Shown: in pieces, positions 13,278 to 25,638 of the stretch
Layout: each line of letters starts with the position of its first letter
Position numbering within the stretch: the first letter of the stretch is position 1
Assembly: GCA_026120035.1 (NCBI GenBank)
Contig: JALRME010000041.1
Span: 186,001-250,000 of the forward strand
Origin: Coleophoma eucalyptorum
Lineage: Eukaryota > Ascomycota > Leotiomycetes > Helotiales > Dermateaceae
DNA length: 64,000 bases
Direction of reading: 5' to 3'
Position numbers and translations under genes: made by a program
Notes under the pieces: model-generated
The model's database searches: none
What the model was told of the DNA's origin: nothing
Seen by the model: only the letters and a program-made list of their open reading frames with translations

Positions 13278-14990
13278 TCATTCAAAAATCTCAGCCCCTT
13301 CAAGAAATTGCGCATCGCTCTCTTCCCAAGGATACTTTCCCTCGACTTCGTTTATCAACTTCTCATGTTCAGCACTGCGTGGTGATATCCTGCACTTAAA
13401 TGGCATTGGATGGCTGATAATCCCGGCACCAAAGCCGATCTCGGGCTGGATCTCAGTCCCCTTCTCGTCGACAGCTTTCTCGATATTGAACACTGCCAGA
13501 GCCTGAGCAAATACAAGGTAGATGTTTGCATCAGCCAATACTCGACCCGGACAAATTCGCCTTCCAAAGCCCCAAACAACATCGTTCGGCGAGGGCTCAG
13601 AGAACGGCTCGAAGTAACGCTCTGGTTTGAACTCTGTCGGGTCATGGTAGGTTTCGGGATCGTGAGTAAACCACCAGATACATGGTAAAATCAGTGCACC
13701 CTTGGGGATGAAATATCCATTGCAAATATCATCCTGATCCACCATGTGCGGAAGCCCCATTGGCGCAATCGGGTGCCATCGCAGAGCTTCTTTCACAATC
13801 GCGTCCACGTAAGGTAATTTTTCGCGGTCACTGAAAGTTGGCAGTCTTGATGATCCCACTACCGTATCGATTTCCTCTTGTGCTTTGCGTTGGACTTCCG
13901 GGCTAATACTCATTGCGAGGAAAAAGGAGCTCATAGTTGAGACGCTTGTGTCTGCACCACCGGTGTATAGCGATGCAGCACTCCACTTGATTGCATGCTC
14001 CTCTTCTAGTTCAAGAGTACCTGAGTTTTGTTCAATCAGTTTTGATACGTAAGAATCATCATTCGACTGATCAGAGATTTTCTTCTTAACATAGTTGTAC
14101 GGAATGTCGACCACATCCGTGAGGGTCTGCTTCCACAAATGAGAGGTGCGTTTAAAGCTAATTCCTGGCAGCCATTCTGGAAGATATCGTAAGAAGGGGA
14201 GAATATCCACCATCCAAGCGCCTGGAACTGCGGCGGCGGAAAACTGCTCCAAAGCTTTATCAACAATCTTCACAAGCGGGTCTTCTCCGTGGTGCTCAAT
14301 ATTATAGTCATAGGTTATCTTGAGGATAGTAGCCCCGGTTTCGCTGTATATCAGGTTATTATTTATACCCACGTGGTTATTGGTAGAAAGGATTTCTTAC
14401 GTCTTAATATGCGAAACCAGTTCATCTGGTGCACGATTCATGCGCAAAAGAAATCTACCCACCTCGGCCTCTTGTATCTCAGAGAACCGCGATACTGCTG
14501 CCTTCGTGCCAATAGTTTGGTGGGAATACTTCCGGTAAAGCCTATGTCTGCTGTTGTATGGTTGGCTGGATATTGTGTCTATCCACCCACACCTAGATTC
14601 ATGTTATTAGAGAGAATCCCATTCTTAGAGTGCGAGTGTAAAGTCAGCCTACATCTCAAAGGCAAACACCATCCTCGGCCTATTCGAGTATATCGTCGCA
14701 CGCTTTTCCATCAACTCGAGCGCTACATCCCTGTCGTGGACGATGACCATTGTCTGGCCAAGGACTGTTAACGAGCTTACTGGGCCGTACAGATCTTTAT
14801 GCTTCAGCCAATGTTGGTACTCCGGTAACCCCGCTGGTGGCAAATCTGTAATGTTTCCAACAAACGGCAGCCCTTTTGGTCCTGGTGGAAGGAGTGCGAC
14901 ATTCTTTTTCTTATTCTTGTCGAATACCCTCTTGCCCATATAAAGAGCAAGCACGAGGAGCACAGTTTCTACTATAAGCATTGACACCAT
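13278..14990 (-). CDS. Cytochrome P450 monooxygenase (531 aa)
   Basis: Microsomal class II P450. Three exons: 14990-14653, 14592-14401 and 14343-13278 (introns 60 and 57 nt), summing to 1596 nt. Start 14990 is chosen because it gives a typical N-terminal anchor (MVSMLIVETVLLVLALYMG) followed by the proline hinge LLPPGPKGLPFVGN; the longer upstream frame is unlikely. Landmarks: I-helix GGADTS at residues 305-310, KEALR (ExxR) at 361-365, PERY at 417-420, and the heme-binding loop WGFGRRICPG with proximal Cys441. The first loop residue is Trp instead of the usual Phe. The overall pattern resembles the O-methylsterigmatocystin-oxidoreductase-like group of fungal P450s, often found in secondary metabolism. 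The substrate cannot be read from sequence. It points toward the haloperoxidase-like gene. Confidence 0.95.
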
Positions 14991-17900
14991 GGCGACGCCT
15001 AACTCTGGGATTTCCGATAGTTTAATAATTTGAATGAGACGGCGAGCGGTAAAAGTTTGAATAAAATAAGACGAAAGGACAAATAATATATGTCGGCAGT
15101 TCTTGAGACATATAACATTAGAGTAAATGGCTGACAGCTTACTAATTTGTGGGTCGAACCTTAGCAAAGTAAGGAGTAATGCGAACACCGGGGTCTTTGG
15201 ATTCATATACCAGCAGCACCATATGCACAGCTTACCTGGCTTTTGGTTTCTTCATCAGACAGCTGCGAGTGTAGACAAGCCACCCCCTACTGACAAAAAT
15301 TACCCCGCTATTACAGGGGGCTCAGCTGAGGACAAGGGCACAAGGAATATAGCTAATGATATTAGGCTTATTCGTGCGAATTCTAGGCCAAGATTGTGGC
15401 CAAGAAAATCTCCACCTCAAGCCGTCTCCCAGAGCGGGTTACATAGCAGTTAATTATGTTAGGATATACATGTGACATGTCTTATAGCTATAGAAATGCG
15501 ATCTAGCCAGGATTTAGAAAGGCCCGATATTTAGTATTCATAACAAACATTGTATGACCACATTCACGAATTTGGTTAAATGTGCCTGCGGTAGTACTTC
15601 TAGCAGCTGTTTCTATAAATCTCAAGGTTCTTGCTCGTATCTATGATCTTTGAGATCGAATTCTTCAAATCTCTGCAGTCTAAGGTTGTACTCACTTTTG
15701 ATATATAGGAGATACTCATGTGATTAAGCTCGCTTTTTCCAAGCAGACAACATGCGGTTTGAATGCCCACATCACAAAGGGACGCTAGTAGTTCCTCGCC
15801 TTACTGCTCCAGCAGTTGCGCAAGAGATGATTTTGGTAGTAATAGCACCACCAGGGGAATAACGAGGGAAAGACTCATAGGGAAAGTAAAGGCAACGTAG
15901 TTTGTAGGAAATGCAATAGTGTTCTTCAGACAATGAAACTTGTCAGAGCCTAGGACTGGTCAAATTTTTCTATGTTCTGACTATCAGCAAGCAAGCTTAA
16001 ATCTAGTGATTCCAGATATAGTTAGTATCCAGGTTTGCTATAATGAAATTCTTACCCAAACCTTAATCTACAGCGGGTAGTGTCAACCCTCCAGTCCCCA
16101 TTTTTGTTTTACATCCCGAAATACCAGTCTAAGAACTTATAAATACAAACAAACTTTTTTCAATTCCCAGTACTATTTATCATCTTTTATCAAGAAATAA
16201 TTTAGTCCTCTAAAATTTTTGTCTGAAATGACCCTCAAATTTCACAATTCCCTCTACGCCGTGATTACCTAAGACTATGCACAATGATGTGAGTTACTAG
16301 TTGCTGTTGAAATAAATATTGTTGAGAAATTGGAGGGTGCAGATCTCAATTGATAAAAGAACCAAACAAATTTGCTAACTTAATCTGTCTAATCACCTAA
16401 GCATTACCCGAACCAAATATCGATATCAAAATCCTTGAATTCAAAATCAAATAGCCTGTGTATTTGTACACGTGGGATAGAAAAACTCAATGCAGCCCTC
16501 TAGACACCGTCTTACATGCTCTCGGGCGTGGGGATGGCGTTTTGGTCTTACCATCAATCTCACCTGAGCACCTGTCTAAGATAACGGCACCAACCAATCA
16601 TATAAAAGAGTCCCCCATCATGTCATGTGTTTAGTAAAGTGTTATAGCATTATCAATGATCTTAGACTCCATTGAGACCGTGAATCCATCAGCTGCAAAC
16701 CACAGTGAAAATTGAAAGCGGAAAGCTGAAAGCGGGGTAGAAAGAGAGCGTGTCTTATTCTCCTATAATATTCTTTGTATAATCGAAAACTCATCCCAGT
16801 GTAGCATACCTTGAGGTTATACATAATTGAGTGTCTAGCATCTTAGTTTGAGTAAGCCACGGAGCGAGGTCGAAGAGCAAGAGTGGGCTTTCGATTCTTA
16901 TTGTGGTTCCGCCCATGCTGTCTAACGTAATTCCTTTATCCTGCAATTAGAAAAGATTAACCCACCAAAAATTAGGGACAGATCATAATTCGATTGAATA
17001 TTTAGCCGAAGTCACATGTTCCACGCTACTTCCTGCCTTATACTAAACCCTTGACTATGAAACTAGCTACTAAGTATCGAATACTTTAATTATCCACTAT
17101 TTTAGCGTTACATGATGACTGGATGCCTCTACAGTCATGTACTCATGCACAGTATCAGGAGATCATATCTCCAGCAGGTTTGATCTCCTGAGGGAAATTG
17201 TGGTTCCCCATTTCCTTTCGACCAATGCAGTTTCAAGTCGTAAAATATTTGCTTTTGAACAAACTATGGCTTCCAACGGCACGAAAATCTGACTGTACTT
17301 GCATAAATCGACCTTGTCATTCTATCATTTTCCCTGCCAGCTAACCAGTTTATTGATGGCAAATGCATGCTACTTTATTTTAGACTTATGGACAGTTAAC
17401 AACTTAGTCAGATGCGAGGCTACCAGTCTATAGAGATCTAGAAAACAACTTATCTATCTATGAAAGATATTAACATAGGTTGTTGAATATATTGAGGTCA
17501 AAGGATCATGTGACTATATGACAAGAGGCAAATAGCCTTTTCAGGCTGTGTTTACTTTCGCTTCCACTCTAAAATAATTCAGTGCCATCTCTATTTGATA
17601 CCACTCTTCACTCTTTCAGAAGAGAATATGTTCAAAATTTCGACCCAGTAGTTCTTTTCTTGCAACTTGCCATCGATATTACGTCAAATCATGTGATAAC
17701 TAGTCCAAAAGATTACTAGTCTTCAGGTAAGCCTACTACTGGCTTATTATCAGCATGTCACTATAGCACAACTCTCTCAATTCCGAGCCCCTTCAGTTCC
17801 ACTTTTCCTTTGACACAGCATTGTAACTATAGAATATCGGTTTGAATCGGTTAGATTAAAACTTAGTACCATATATGGTGGTTGTCGTTTACAGATCTAC

Positions 17901-18270
17901 AGATAAGTCGAAATTTATGCATCACTCGAGACAGCGTACGTGTATTCAGTCACTAGTGCTGATAATGTGCAAGGGTCAAGGTACCTCAACAACCGGTTTG
18001 GGTAGGCACTAGTCGTATATCCAACAAATCTTGGGTAGGCACTAGTCGTATATTTAACAAATCATTGGTACTCTCGTGCTGTATTCTCATAACCCTAGCT
18101 TCAATGTCCCGTCAGGAGTCAGTTGACCGATCTATATATTGTTCACTAGGCTAGCTGTTCGCTATGTAAAAGTAATATAAAAAGTTATAAAGAGTTCATT
18201 CCTTTCTATCGAAGTACTAAAGTTGTTCTTTACGGCTTCCCACCGACTACCAGCTACACTACAAGCAATA
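14991..18270. other. 3.3-kb AT-rich intergenic region with a 33-bp tandem duplication
   Basis: No supported gene. Composition is AT-rich throughout. The only clear structure is a direct repeat of a 33-bp unit (17998-18030 and 18031-18063), described separately, about 210 bp before the adenylation-enzyme start. Confidence 0.5.
17998..18063. repeat. 33-bp unit duplicated in tandem
   Basis: Two adjacent copies of a 33-bp unit (TTGGGTAGGCACTAGTCGTA...). The copies differ only where CC in the first becomes TT in the second (18021-18022 versus 18054-18055). It lies upstream of the adenylation-enzyme gene and could duplicate a promoter element. Confidence 0.8.
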
Positions 18271-20118
18271 ATGGAACGCAACTATATGAAGGATCTGCCG
18301 GTTCATCTCCTAGACAGGAATGCTCAACACCATCCGAATGATATAGTTCTACATTATCCCGGGACAGACTGGGAAACTAGAGGCTATCTTACCTTGAATT
18401 GGAAACAATATGCCGATGCAGTCAACAAAGCTGCATTCTGGCTCGATGGAGAACTTGGAAAGTGTGCTAATCCTGAGACCGTCGCATACTCAGGACCAAA
18501 TGACCTAAGATATGCTTTCCTTTTCCCTGCAGCTATGAAAACAAACCGAGCAGTAAGTTGCGCACCGATTTATTTTACACTTCCAAGTTGTTCAATGGCC
18601 TTGTTTTGTACGCCTGGTATATGCCTAAGGTTTTCATTATATGCATTAACCTCTATGAATAATCTGAATTGCCCAATCACTAACTTCTCAACAGCTTCTT
18701 ATTCCCGACGGTCGTGTCACAACACAAGGACTGACGGACCTGATTTTGCAGGCTAACTGCACTGTCTTTATAACTACCGAGGATCAAGTTCCAGTAGCAA
18801 AGCAGCATGGACTTCCAGTTCTATCCATTCCCTCGCTAGAATATTTTCTCGACAGCGAAGCGACACCCCACTACCCTTATCTCAAGACATTTGAGGAAGT
18901 GAAGAATCAGACATTTATGGTAATTCACACCTCTGGAACAACCGGTATAGAATACTATCCCATGCATCACACATCATCCATAAACTAATGTTTGCGACAG
19001 GGTCACCGAAGCCAATATATATTACCACTGGGTACCTGTGTGCTATAGACGGCTATAATATACTGTCGGAAAACCACAAGCCGCGAGGTATCACATTTGA
19101 GTGCCTCTTTGGGTCATGCATTCTTAGCTGCTGCCCACCCCAGTGGGTTGCAGGAATGATGGTAATGGTAATGCTCCCTCTCTGCACTGGTACCAGTATT
19201 GTCATCCTGCCAGCCGATATGAAACATCCCTTGGACTTACCCAAGATGATGAAAATCATGACTGAATTGCCGCTCAATGGAATGATGACGCCTCCTTCTC
19301 TCATTGAAGAACTCTCTCAACTTCCTGAAGGGCTCTCCTTGCTCAAAAATCTCGACTGCCTTCTATATATTGGCGCCCCGCTGGACAAGACCACCGGCGA
19401 TAATCTCTGCGAGTTCACAAAACTAAGTCCATTCCTGGGCTCTACCGAAGCCGGGGCTCTAGTATCGCTCAATCCAGTCGATGTTCGAAATTGGAACACC
19501 TTTGATCCTGTTCCGGAATCTGGACGGCGTTTCGAAAAAATAACGGAGGAGCTGTACGAGCTCAACTTTGACCGAACTACACCAGATCAATACAATGCCT
19601 TCCAGGCTGCCTTCCACACCTTTCCCGAGCGGAACACATATGCGACGGGCGAGCTATACACGCCCAAAGTGGATGCAGATGGGAAAACCCGTTGGGTTCT
19701 TACTTGTCGCAAGGATGATCTGACCAAACTGAGCTGGCTGACAAAGTTCCACGCCACGGAGATCGAGAAGGCCATAGGTGAGCATCCAGCCGTGCGTTCA
19801 GCTTTTGTGGGCGGAAGTGGTCGCGATGTCCCTTATGTCATCATCGAGCTGCTCCCAGATATGGAAAACATGTCAAGTGAAGACCAGAAAAAGATGGTCG
19901 ACGAAATCTATGACAGCGTTATTGGTCACGCGAATGAGAACGATATCGATGAAGTTTACATTCCGAGACAAACAGTTATGTTGGCAGATCCGGCGAAGCC
20001 ATTTCAACGAACACTGAAGATGACAATGAAGCGGCTCCAGATTGAAAAGGACTATGAGAGTGATATTGAGAAATTATATGAGAATTGGCATTCTCAGGTG
20101 GAGCAAAAGAGCTCATAG
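18271..20118 (+). CDS. Stand-alone NRPS-like adenylation (AMP-forming) enzyme (549 aa)
   Basis: ANL-superfamily enzyme that activates a carboxylic acid as an acyl-adenylate. It is most like the A domain of fungal NRPS-like A-T-R/A-T-TE (aryl or amino-acid reductase type) proteins. Exons 18271-18552, 18695-18944 and 19001-20118 sum to 1650 nt. Core motifs: A3 HTSGTTGSPKP (residues 172-182), A5 GSTEAG (324-329), A7 YATGELY (391-397, where Glu replaces the usual Asp), A8-like CRKDD (413-417), and an A10-like basic segment TLKMTMKR near the C-terminus. It stops right after the A domain, with no carrier, reductase or thioesterase domain in the frame or in the following 340 bp. It either works in trans with a carrier or CoA, or is a trimmed derivative. 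The next gene is a convergent MFS exporter. Confidence 0.88.
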
Positions 20119-20740
20119 ACATAAAATAGACTGAAAGATGGGTGTTTAGTGAGTATGTGGCTTAATGGCTCGCGAGCAAACTTAGAGTACCTAGCAGATT
20201 AAAATGATAGCCATTTTTATTTAGATACAAACTGTTTGCATTCATTTCACTAGTTTCAAAGCTCCAACATACTGTGATATTCCGTCGGAGCGTTCTAGCA
20301 AGTCCAAAAAATATCAGGACCGCCACTTCTACTGAATTGGATTGCATAGTCTAAATCATCTTACTTGACATGTATGGAGACGGATAGAAGACGAGCAAGC
20401 GAGCAACTAACGATCTTTTAGAGCGTTAAATGGTCCCTGGTAACACTGGTCTGATCCAGATTAAAGGACAACCCACTCATGGAAGTAAGCAAACATCCTA
20501 TAAAAGATGAAAGTTGCCATCTCAAGCTCTGAACGCCGTTTCCTCAAGCTGTAATAGCGACAATTTCCTGAAACATTGGGCATTATCTTGTGACAGTACC
20601 AGCTGAAGGGGACATCGGAGTACTGGCAACTCGAGCTCGATTCTGGCAGAAGTTGATACCAGAGGATTGGGTTTGGGGAGGAACAATGACATAGCTTCCA
20701 TAGTGGGCCATCCGAGCTATACTTGATTTCGTCTCGAGAT
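20119..20740. other. Convergent intergenic spacer
   Basis: About 620 bp between the stops of the adenylation enzyme and the MFS exporter. Short antisense frames exist but none has recognisable features. No remnant of a carrier (phosphopantetheine, LGGDSL-like) or reductase domain is visible to me here. Confidence 0.45.
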
Positions 20741-22504
20741 TCAAGTCGCACTCTTTGTCAACTGCTTTATTCCCGTCTTTGTCTCTGTGTGTTCCGTGCT
20801 CAGATGCCGATGCTTGATGAAAATGCTGCCTACTATCGTAATAGCAGCCAAGCAGGTGTACATTATAAACATATTCCTTAGACTCCACGCAAAAGCTTCT
20901 TGCACTACCTGACGCTGCGCAATATCCTGTATAAACTTGACTATTTCCACATTTGCGGCTGCATTTTCACCGGACAAGGCCTCGAGGACAGGTTTACTGA
21001 GACCGCTGGCAACAAGGGATGATTGGCGAGCATTCATACTATTCTGGAAAACTACACCACCGAGTACGACAGACAAGGATGTTGCCAAGTTGCGGATGAA
21101 ACCCAAGGTTGCTGTGGCCGATGCTGTATCGGCCTGACTGACCGTGTTCTGCATAGCGATCATGGGTGTCTGAAATAGAAGTGCAGTGCCGATGCCGCCA
21201 ATGATTTCGAACCCAATGATTTGTGCAATAGAGGTGTCGGTTCGGAAACTGATGTACAGTCCTGTGCCTAATGTCATGGTCGTTGCACCAACCCAGATGA
21301 TTTCCCTATAGCGGCCAGTTTGATGTATTAATATACCCACCATTATGTCTGCCGCCGCTTCCGTTACCATCATTGGTAGTATCAGAATACCACTTCGGAG
21401 CGGTGAGGCTTGCTTTACGCTTTGAAAGTACAGAGGCAGGTAAAACTCTATGCCGATGGATACCATGCTGTGAGCAAAGGAAACAAGGAATACGGCGTTA
21501 TTAGACCAGGTCTTGAACACGCCGAGTGGCATGAGGGGATATTTGGCTAGGCGTTGTTGGCTGAAAAGGAAGAAGCCTATCATCAGTATTCCAAACACAA
21601 TCAGGCAAATGACTTTTGGACTATCCCATGGATATGTTGCGCCGCCGAAGTCCAGTCCGAGGAGAAGTAGTAGGGTAACCGCTAGAATCGACAGCGTCCC
21701 GAACCAGTCAACAGCCCTGAGACCGTCACTGAGCTTCGTGTGGGGGTTGTGCACATCTAGGAAAAGCAGCAAGACCATGAACGCGGCGCCGCTCACCGGT
21801 AGGTTAATCCAGAAGCACCACCGCCAGCTCACCAGCTCTGTGAACGCTCCCCCAACCAATGGCCCTGCGGATCCCGCAACAGCCCATATCATGCCTAGCA
21901 AGCCTATATACAACGCTCGGCTTCGCATACTAAAGAGATCCGAGATGGTAATCGTCACCAACTGCATCAGGCCACCGCCACACGTGCCCTGCAGTGCTCG
22001 CGCAGCAATCAACATCCGCATACTTGTACTCAGTGCTGCAAGTATACTTGCAACGGCAAAAATAGCTACAGCGGTTAAGAGCGCAGGCTTACGACCCCAT
22101 ATATCGCTGCATTTGGCCCAGATCGGACCGGCCGCGGCATTGGCCAGTAAGTATGCGCCGCCGATCCACACATAGCCTGAAGCCGAGTGCAGAGAGGCTG
22201 ATATGGTGGGAATAGCTGTTGCTACGATGGTTTGGTCGAGTGCTGCTACGAAGAGGACAAGCTGTAGGAGGTAACATTAGCCAATGGGCGCTCGTTGAGG
22301 GGTAAGACAGGGGTAGTTCACATAGAGCGACACTAAGATGGAGTATAGGCGCAGCTTTGTACGGATATTTGGCTCCTCGACATGATCGAGTGGCTCAATG
22401 GGCTGCGCATCAAGGGGAAGCTCTACCGGCGCCTCAGGATCTGGCAGGGCAGGCTTGACGGGAGTGATATTGTCCATGGGTACGTGGGCTTGCTCGGCCA
22501 TCAT
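20741..22504 (-). CDS. MFS drug/toxin exporter, DHA2-like 14-TM type (567 aa)
   Basis: Proton-driven efflux pump of the plasma or vacuolar membrane. Exons 22504-22322 and 22261-20741 flank a 60-nt intron, summing to 1704 nt. A cytosolic Pro/Glu-rich N-terminus of about 55 residues precedes TM1. Diagnostic motifs: LDQTIVATAIPTI (motif D1 of 14-TM exporters), WAKCSDIWGRKP (motif A), LIAARALQGTCGGG (motif B), and GLLGMIWAVAGSAGPLVGG, the motif-C antiporter signature that marks exporters. Many further hydrophobic helices follow and the tail is short and charged. It is next to the adenylation enzyme and close to a P450, as expected for a metabolite-export gene of an accessory cluster (inference). 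The substrate is unknown. Confidence 0.93.
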
Positions 22505-24032
22505 TAATAATTTTGTTTTTTGATCCTTCTTACAAGAGAGACGAGAGAGAAAGAGAAATACAGGTGAATATGTATGAATATTTTGCTATATCAGCTGTAG
22601 ATTGGTACTGGAGTCCGTGCCGTCACGCCCTCCGAAGTAACGACTTGACGCCTTGTAGTCGCGAGTCCGTCCCGCCACCTTCTTTATTAGGAAAAGACGG
22701 ACGAGTCCGCTCTCCTAGCGATACTTGCCTCAACAACACGCAACAGCTGATAATACGAATTTCCATTTCATCTCACCGAGCAACATTGGCCATACTAAGG
22801 TAAGGTGGGTAGAAGAAAGGGTTATTGCATATAAAACCCCTGGGAAAGCCGTTTCTGACCCACTTACACCGCCTCTTCCTCAGGAACTTAACCTCCCCCC
22901 TGTCAGTAATAGGTCTATCTGAATGCTTGATATCACCAACATGCCCCTTCTTTCCCTCCTTGTTATCGTGATCGCTTTCATATTTAGACTCTGTTTTGAT
23001 ACACTCCGGCTTGAGTGGTTGCTTCGATGAAGGGTATTCACCTAACTGACATCATCTATCTTACACATCAATCATGAGAACTCTGTGGGCTAGAGTTATT
23101 CCGAGATGACTTAAATGCTGCATGTACTTCTCCTCCTTTTGGTAGAGTCTCGTACTGACCGGCATCATAATCGTTGAGTGGTCTTGGCCTCAGTCAAAGA
23201 TTCTGGCCATCACTTATGGAATGCGTTGCGTGGCTGTTTCCTTAATGCCAATTAATCTACTAGAAGTATTATATGATGATATACAAAGCTCATACAAAGT
23301 GTGTTTAGAGTGTCAGTGCGGAGGGTTTCACTCTACTCAACTACTACATTCTCCCCAAAGAATCCCACTACTCACATGGAGGAATGGCGTTATTAATTGA
23401 TCCAGAGGAGAATGAACCTGAGTTTCCGGAATGTTTTGATTCTCCGAACCAGCACCCAGAAATATGACGCACGCTACAGGCGTGCAATGACCTCATTAGC
23501 TGTATTCCATGAATTTGAGTAAACCCAACTCTTGGCTCCGCATCCTCTAGCCGCTGCCGCGGTTCACTAGCCTTAGGCTTTCTGAACTTAATCTCTCGGA
23601 ACCTGATATACCTTAACTTTATCTCCCTTAATTTAGATTTTTCTGAGAGGTCCTATCGGAACAATAGATGACTACCCCATCTACTTGTATTTTTGTGGGA
23701 AGATCTTAATCTCCTTTAATAAACTTTCAATACCTTGTGCGTCAATTTCACAATCAGTTGAAGAGAAGGTGCATTCAACATTCCACAGCAATTGGATTCA
23801 ACTATCACGGAATTCGTTTGGAAATCAGAAGGGATTATCTGTGGTAATAGACAACTAGACGTCATAAGTCATTGCTCTTATTGTAATACTGTCTAGCTTA
23901 CAAACATAAATAAAGGTCCAGCATCGGCTCTCTGAGGTCAATCATTGACTACAGGAGCAGAAATTCCTGCCAGGTCATCTCTTGTTCCAGATAATTAAAT
24001 ACCCTAAATCCATCTCTTTGCCAGATTTCAAC
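22505..24032. other. Intergenic region, no supported gene
   Basis: About 1.5 kb separating divergently oriented genes. Nothing convincing beyond scattered short frames. One 35-codon frame at 22923-23030 encodes a single hydrophobic helix but has no other support. Confidence 0.4.
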
Positions 24033-24684
24033 ATGTACGCCAGAGTAGCTCTTAATATCTCCCTCGCCTTTTCGGCTTGCACTTCTGCCGCATCCACTGT
24101 GGAACGGAGAGGTAGCAGTGTACCTTACAATGCGACAGTAAGTGTATTTCCGTTTAGTAGTCCCAATATGCTAACATCTTTAGTTTGACGATATTACAGT
24201 TATACCAGATGTATCCATCCAACCTGTTGGCGACTACAAGAATATCAACTACGATGGGTTTGAAGTCGCAACCCAAAGAATACTCGGCATCGGTCTCACT
24301 GGTGTTAATACGCACTCAAAGTTCAATTTCGCTGTGTATGGGTTATACTCCAGCATCCTTACCGGCGCACCTGAAATGGTAACGATCAGTAACCCTTTTG
24401 ACTTGACGTCCTTCTACTACGGCTGCGTCCTTACTACCGCCGAGAGTGTTTTGGGTGTGCCACTTGAATGCACCATTACTATCAATGGTCTAACTGCCTC
24501 TGGTCATGATGTTGCTCCTGCTAGCTATACCTTCGATCCTACAAGCCTGTTGGTGCCAATGGATAATGTTACGCTACCAAGCCGGTTCTGCAATCTCGTA
24601 TCCGTCAAATTCTCGACTACTGGTCCCCTTGATGTTTTGACCGCTACCTTGTTCGACGACTTCGTCTATACTGTACACAGCTAA
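24033..24684 (+). CDS. Small secreted protein of unknown function (201 aa)
   Basis: Two exons (24033-24137 and 24184-24684, intron 46 nt) sum to 606 nt. The N-terminus is a signal peptide (MYARVALNISLAFSACTSAA), followed by a possible Lys/Arg-type propeptide site (VERR). The mature part is about 175 residues and rich in Thr, Ser and aromatic residues. It has three cysteines in the second half and an N-glycosylation sequon in the segment around DNVT. Segments such as NPFDLTSFYYGCVL and VPLECTI suggest an all-beta extracellular domain. I do not recognise a named family; it resembles uncharacterised secreted proteins of plant-associated ascomycetes. A role at the cell surface or in host contact is speculation. 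Confidence 0.75.
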
Positions 24685-25102
24685 TAGAAACTGACGTTGA
24701 TAAGATAAGACGCAGATAAATAAGAAAGCTATGAATCAGGTGTTATTTAAGGGAAGATTGTGTATAATAGTAATGTCGAATTCACTAGGCTCTAATTTAT
24801 GGAAATAATACCACGAGCTCGACAGCTCTTCAAATCGATGTGAACTTTATCCAACTCTAATGGTTCCTGATATGTACTTAATCAGTGGAGTGTAAACCCC
24901 ACAGGCACATCTATCAAGGGTCTCATTTCCACTTCCCGTCTACCCGGGCCCGACCTTTCTCCTTAGGTGGGCCCTTCTATGTCGTGACTTGGCGACTGCT
25001 AGCGAGCTTAAAACTAACATTCTCCTAAAATGTGTATTTTATCATACTTGGATTCTAGATGATGATGATTAGAACATTATATAAATTATATAAAATATAA
25101 TA
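24685..25102. other. Intergenic spacer before the pogo-type element
   Basis: AT-rich spacer of about 420 bp without a supported gene. It becomes extremely AT-rich (25040-25100) just before the element's left end, and its last two bases (25101-25102) are the TA of the target site. Confidence 0.5.
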
Positions 25103-25638
25103 ACGTATGTTACAAGCGAGTGGGCCATACAAGCGAGTGGGCCACCTACCACCAAAACAGTCTCCCCTTACTTTGACACTACATTACATCAACATTACTA
25201 TATGGAATCGCTCCCAGTTGAAAATAGGCTTATTCTAGCCCTCGAGGCCTTAGATAGCGATAAAGACCTAAGCATTCGAAACGCAGCAAAGGTCTATAAT
25301 GTATCTCGTACGACTCTTACTCGTCGACGAGTCGGAATACCTTCACGACGTGATACTCCATCTAAGTCGATGAGGCTTACAAAATTGGAAGAGGAGGTTA
25401 TCGTACGATATATAATAGAGCTAGGAACGCGATCATTTCCACCTAGGCTTCGTGGTGTTGAAGATATAGCGAATCGACTCCTACAAGTACGCGATACGCC
25501 ACCTGTTGGCATACATTGGGCCCATAACTTTGTATAGCGTCAACCATAGTTATAGCTGGTTCTTAGTGTTAGTACTATAAAATAGAGTATAAAGGTTGTA
25601 CAGTATTAGAAAGTGGCCCACTCGCTTGTAACATACGT
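25103..25638 (+). mobile_element. Short pogo/Fot1-type (Tc1-mariner) element with perfect TIRs and TA target duplication
   Basis: A 536-bp unit bounded by 25-bp terminal inverted repeats (25103-25127 and 25614-25638) that match perfectly by eye. Each is flanked by TA (25101-25102 and 25639-25640), the target duplication of Tc1/mariner/pogo elements. Next to the left TIR a 17-bp piece of it is repeated directly (25111-25127 and 25128-25144). The interior carries only the N-terminal DNA-binding part of a transposase. It is therefore non-autonomous and probably derived by internal deletion, needing a full-length relative in trans. The lack of divergence between TIRs suggests recent activity. Confidence 0.88.
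25202..25537 (+). pseudogene. Truncated pogo/Fot1-type transposase, N-terminal DNA-binding part only (111 aa)
   Basis: The 111-codon frame starts 75 bp inside the element after the duplicated subterminal repeat. Residues about 10-50 form a Psq-type helix-turn-helix (SIRNAAKVYNVSRTTLTRR). Residues about 58-111 match the second CENP-B/Tc5-type helix-turn-helix (RLTKLEEEVIVRYIIELG ... GIHWAHNFV). Full-length relatives continue from the W..NFV motif into a DDE nuclease of several hundred residues. Here a TAG follows directly and the element ends about 100 bp later, so the catalytic domain is missing. A product of this frame could still bind element ends and act as a repressor of transposition (inference). 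Confidence 0.82.

Noticed and set aside
14649..15206. Longer P450 start at 15206
   Set aside because: It would add 72 residues before the membrane anchor. The ATG at 14990 gives the normal P450 N-terminus.
18223..18270. Upstream TTG start for the adenylation enzyme
   Set aside because: Non-ATG start. ATG at 18271 gives the usual N-terminal length and context.
20461..20888. Minus-strand frames overlapping the 3' end of the MFS exporter
   Set aside because: They overlap the exporter's coding sequence in another frame or lie in its 3' flank and lack features.
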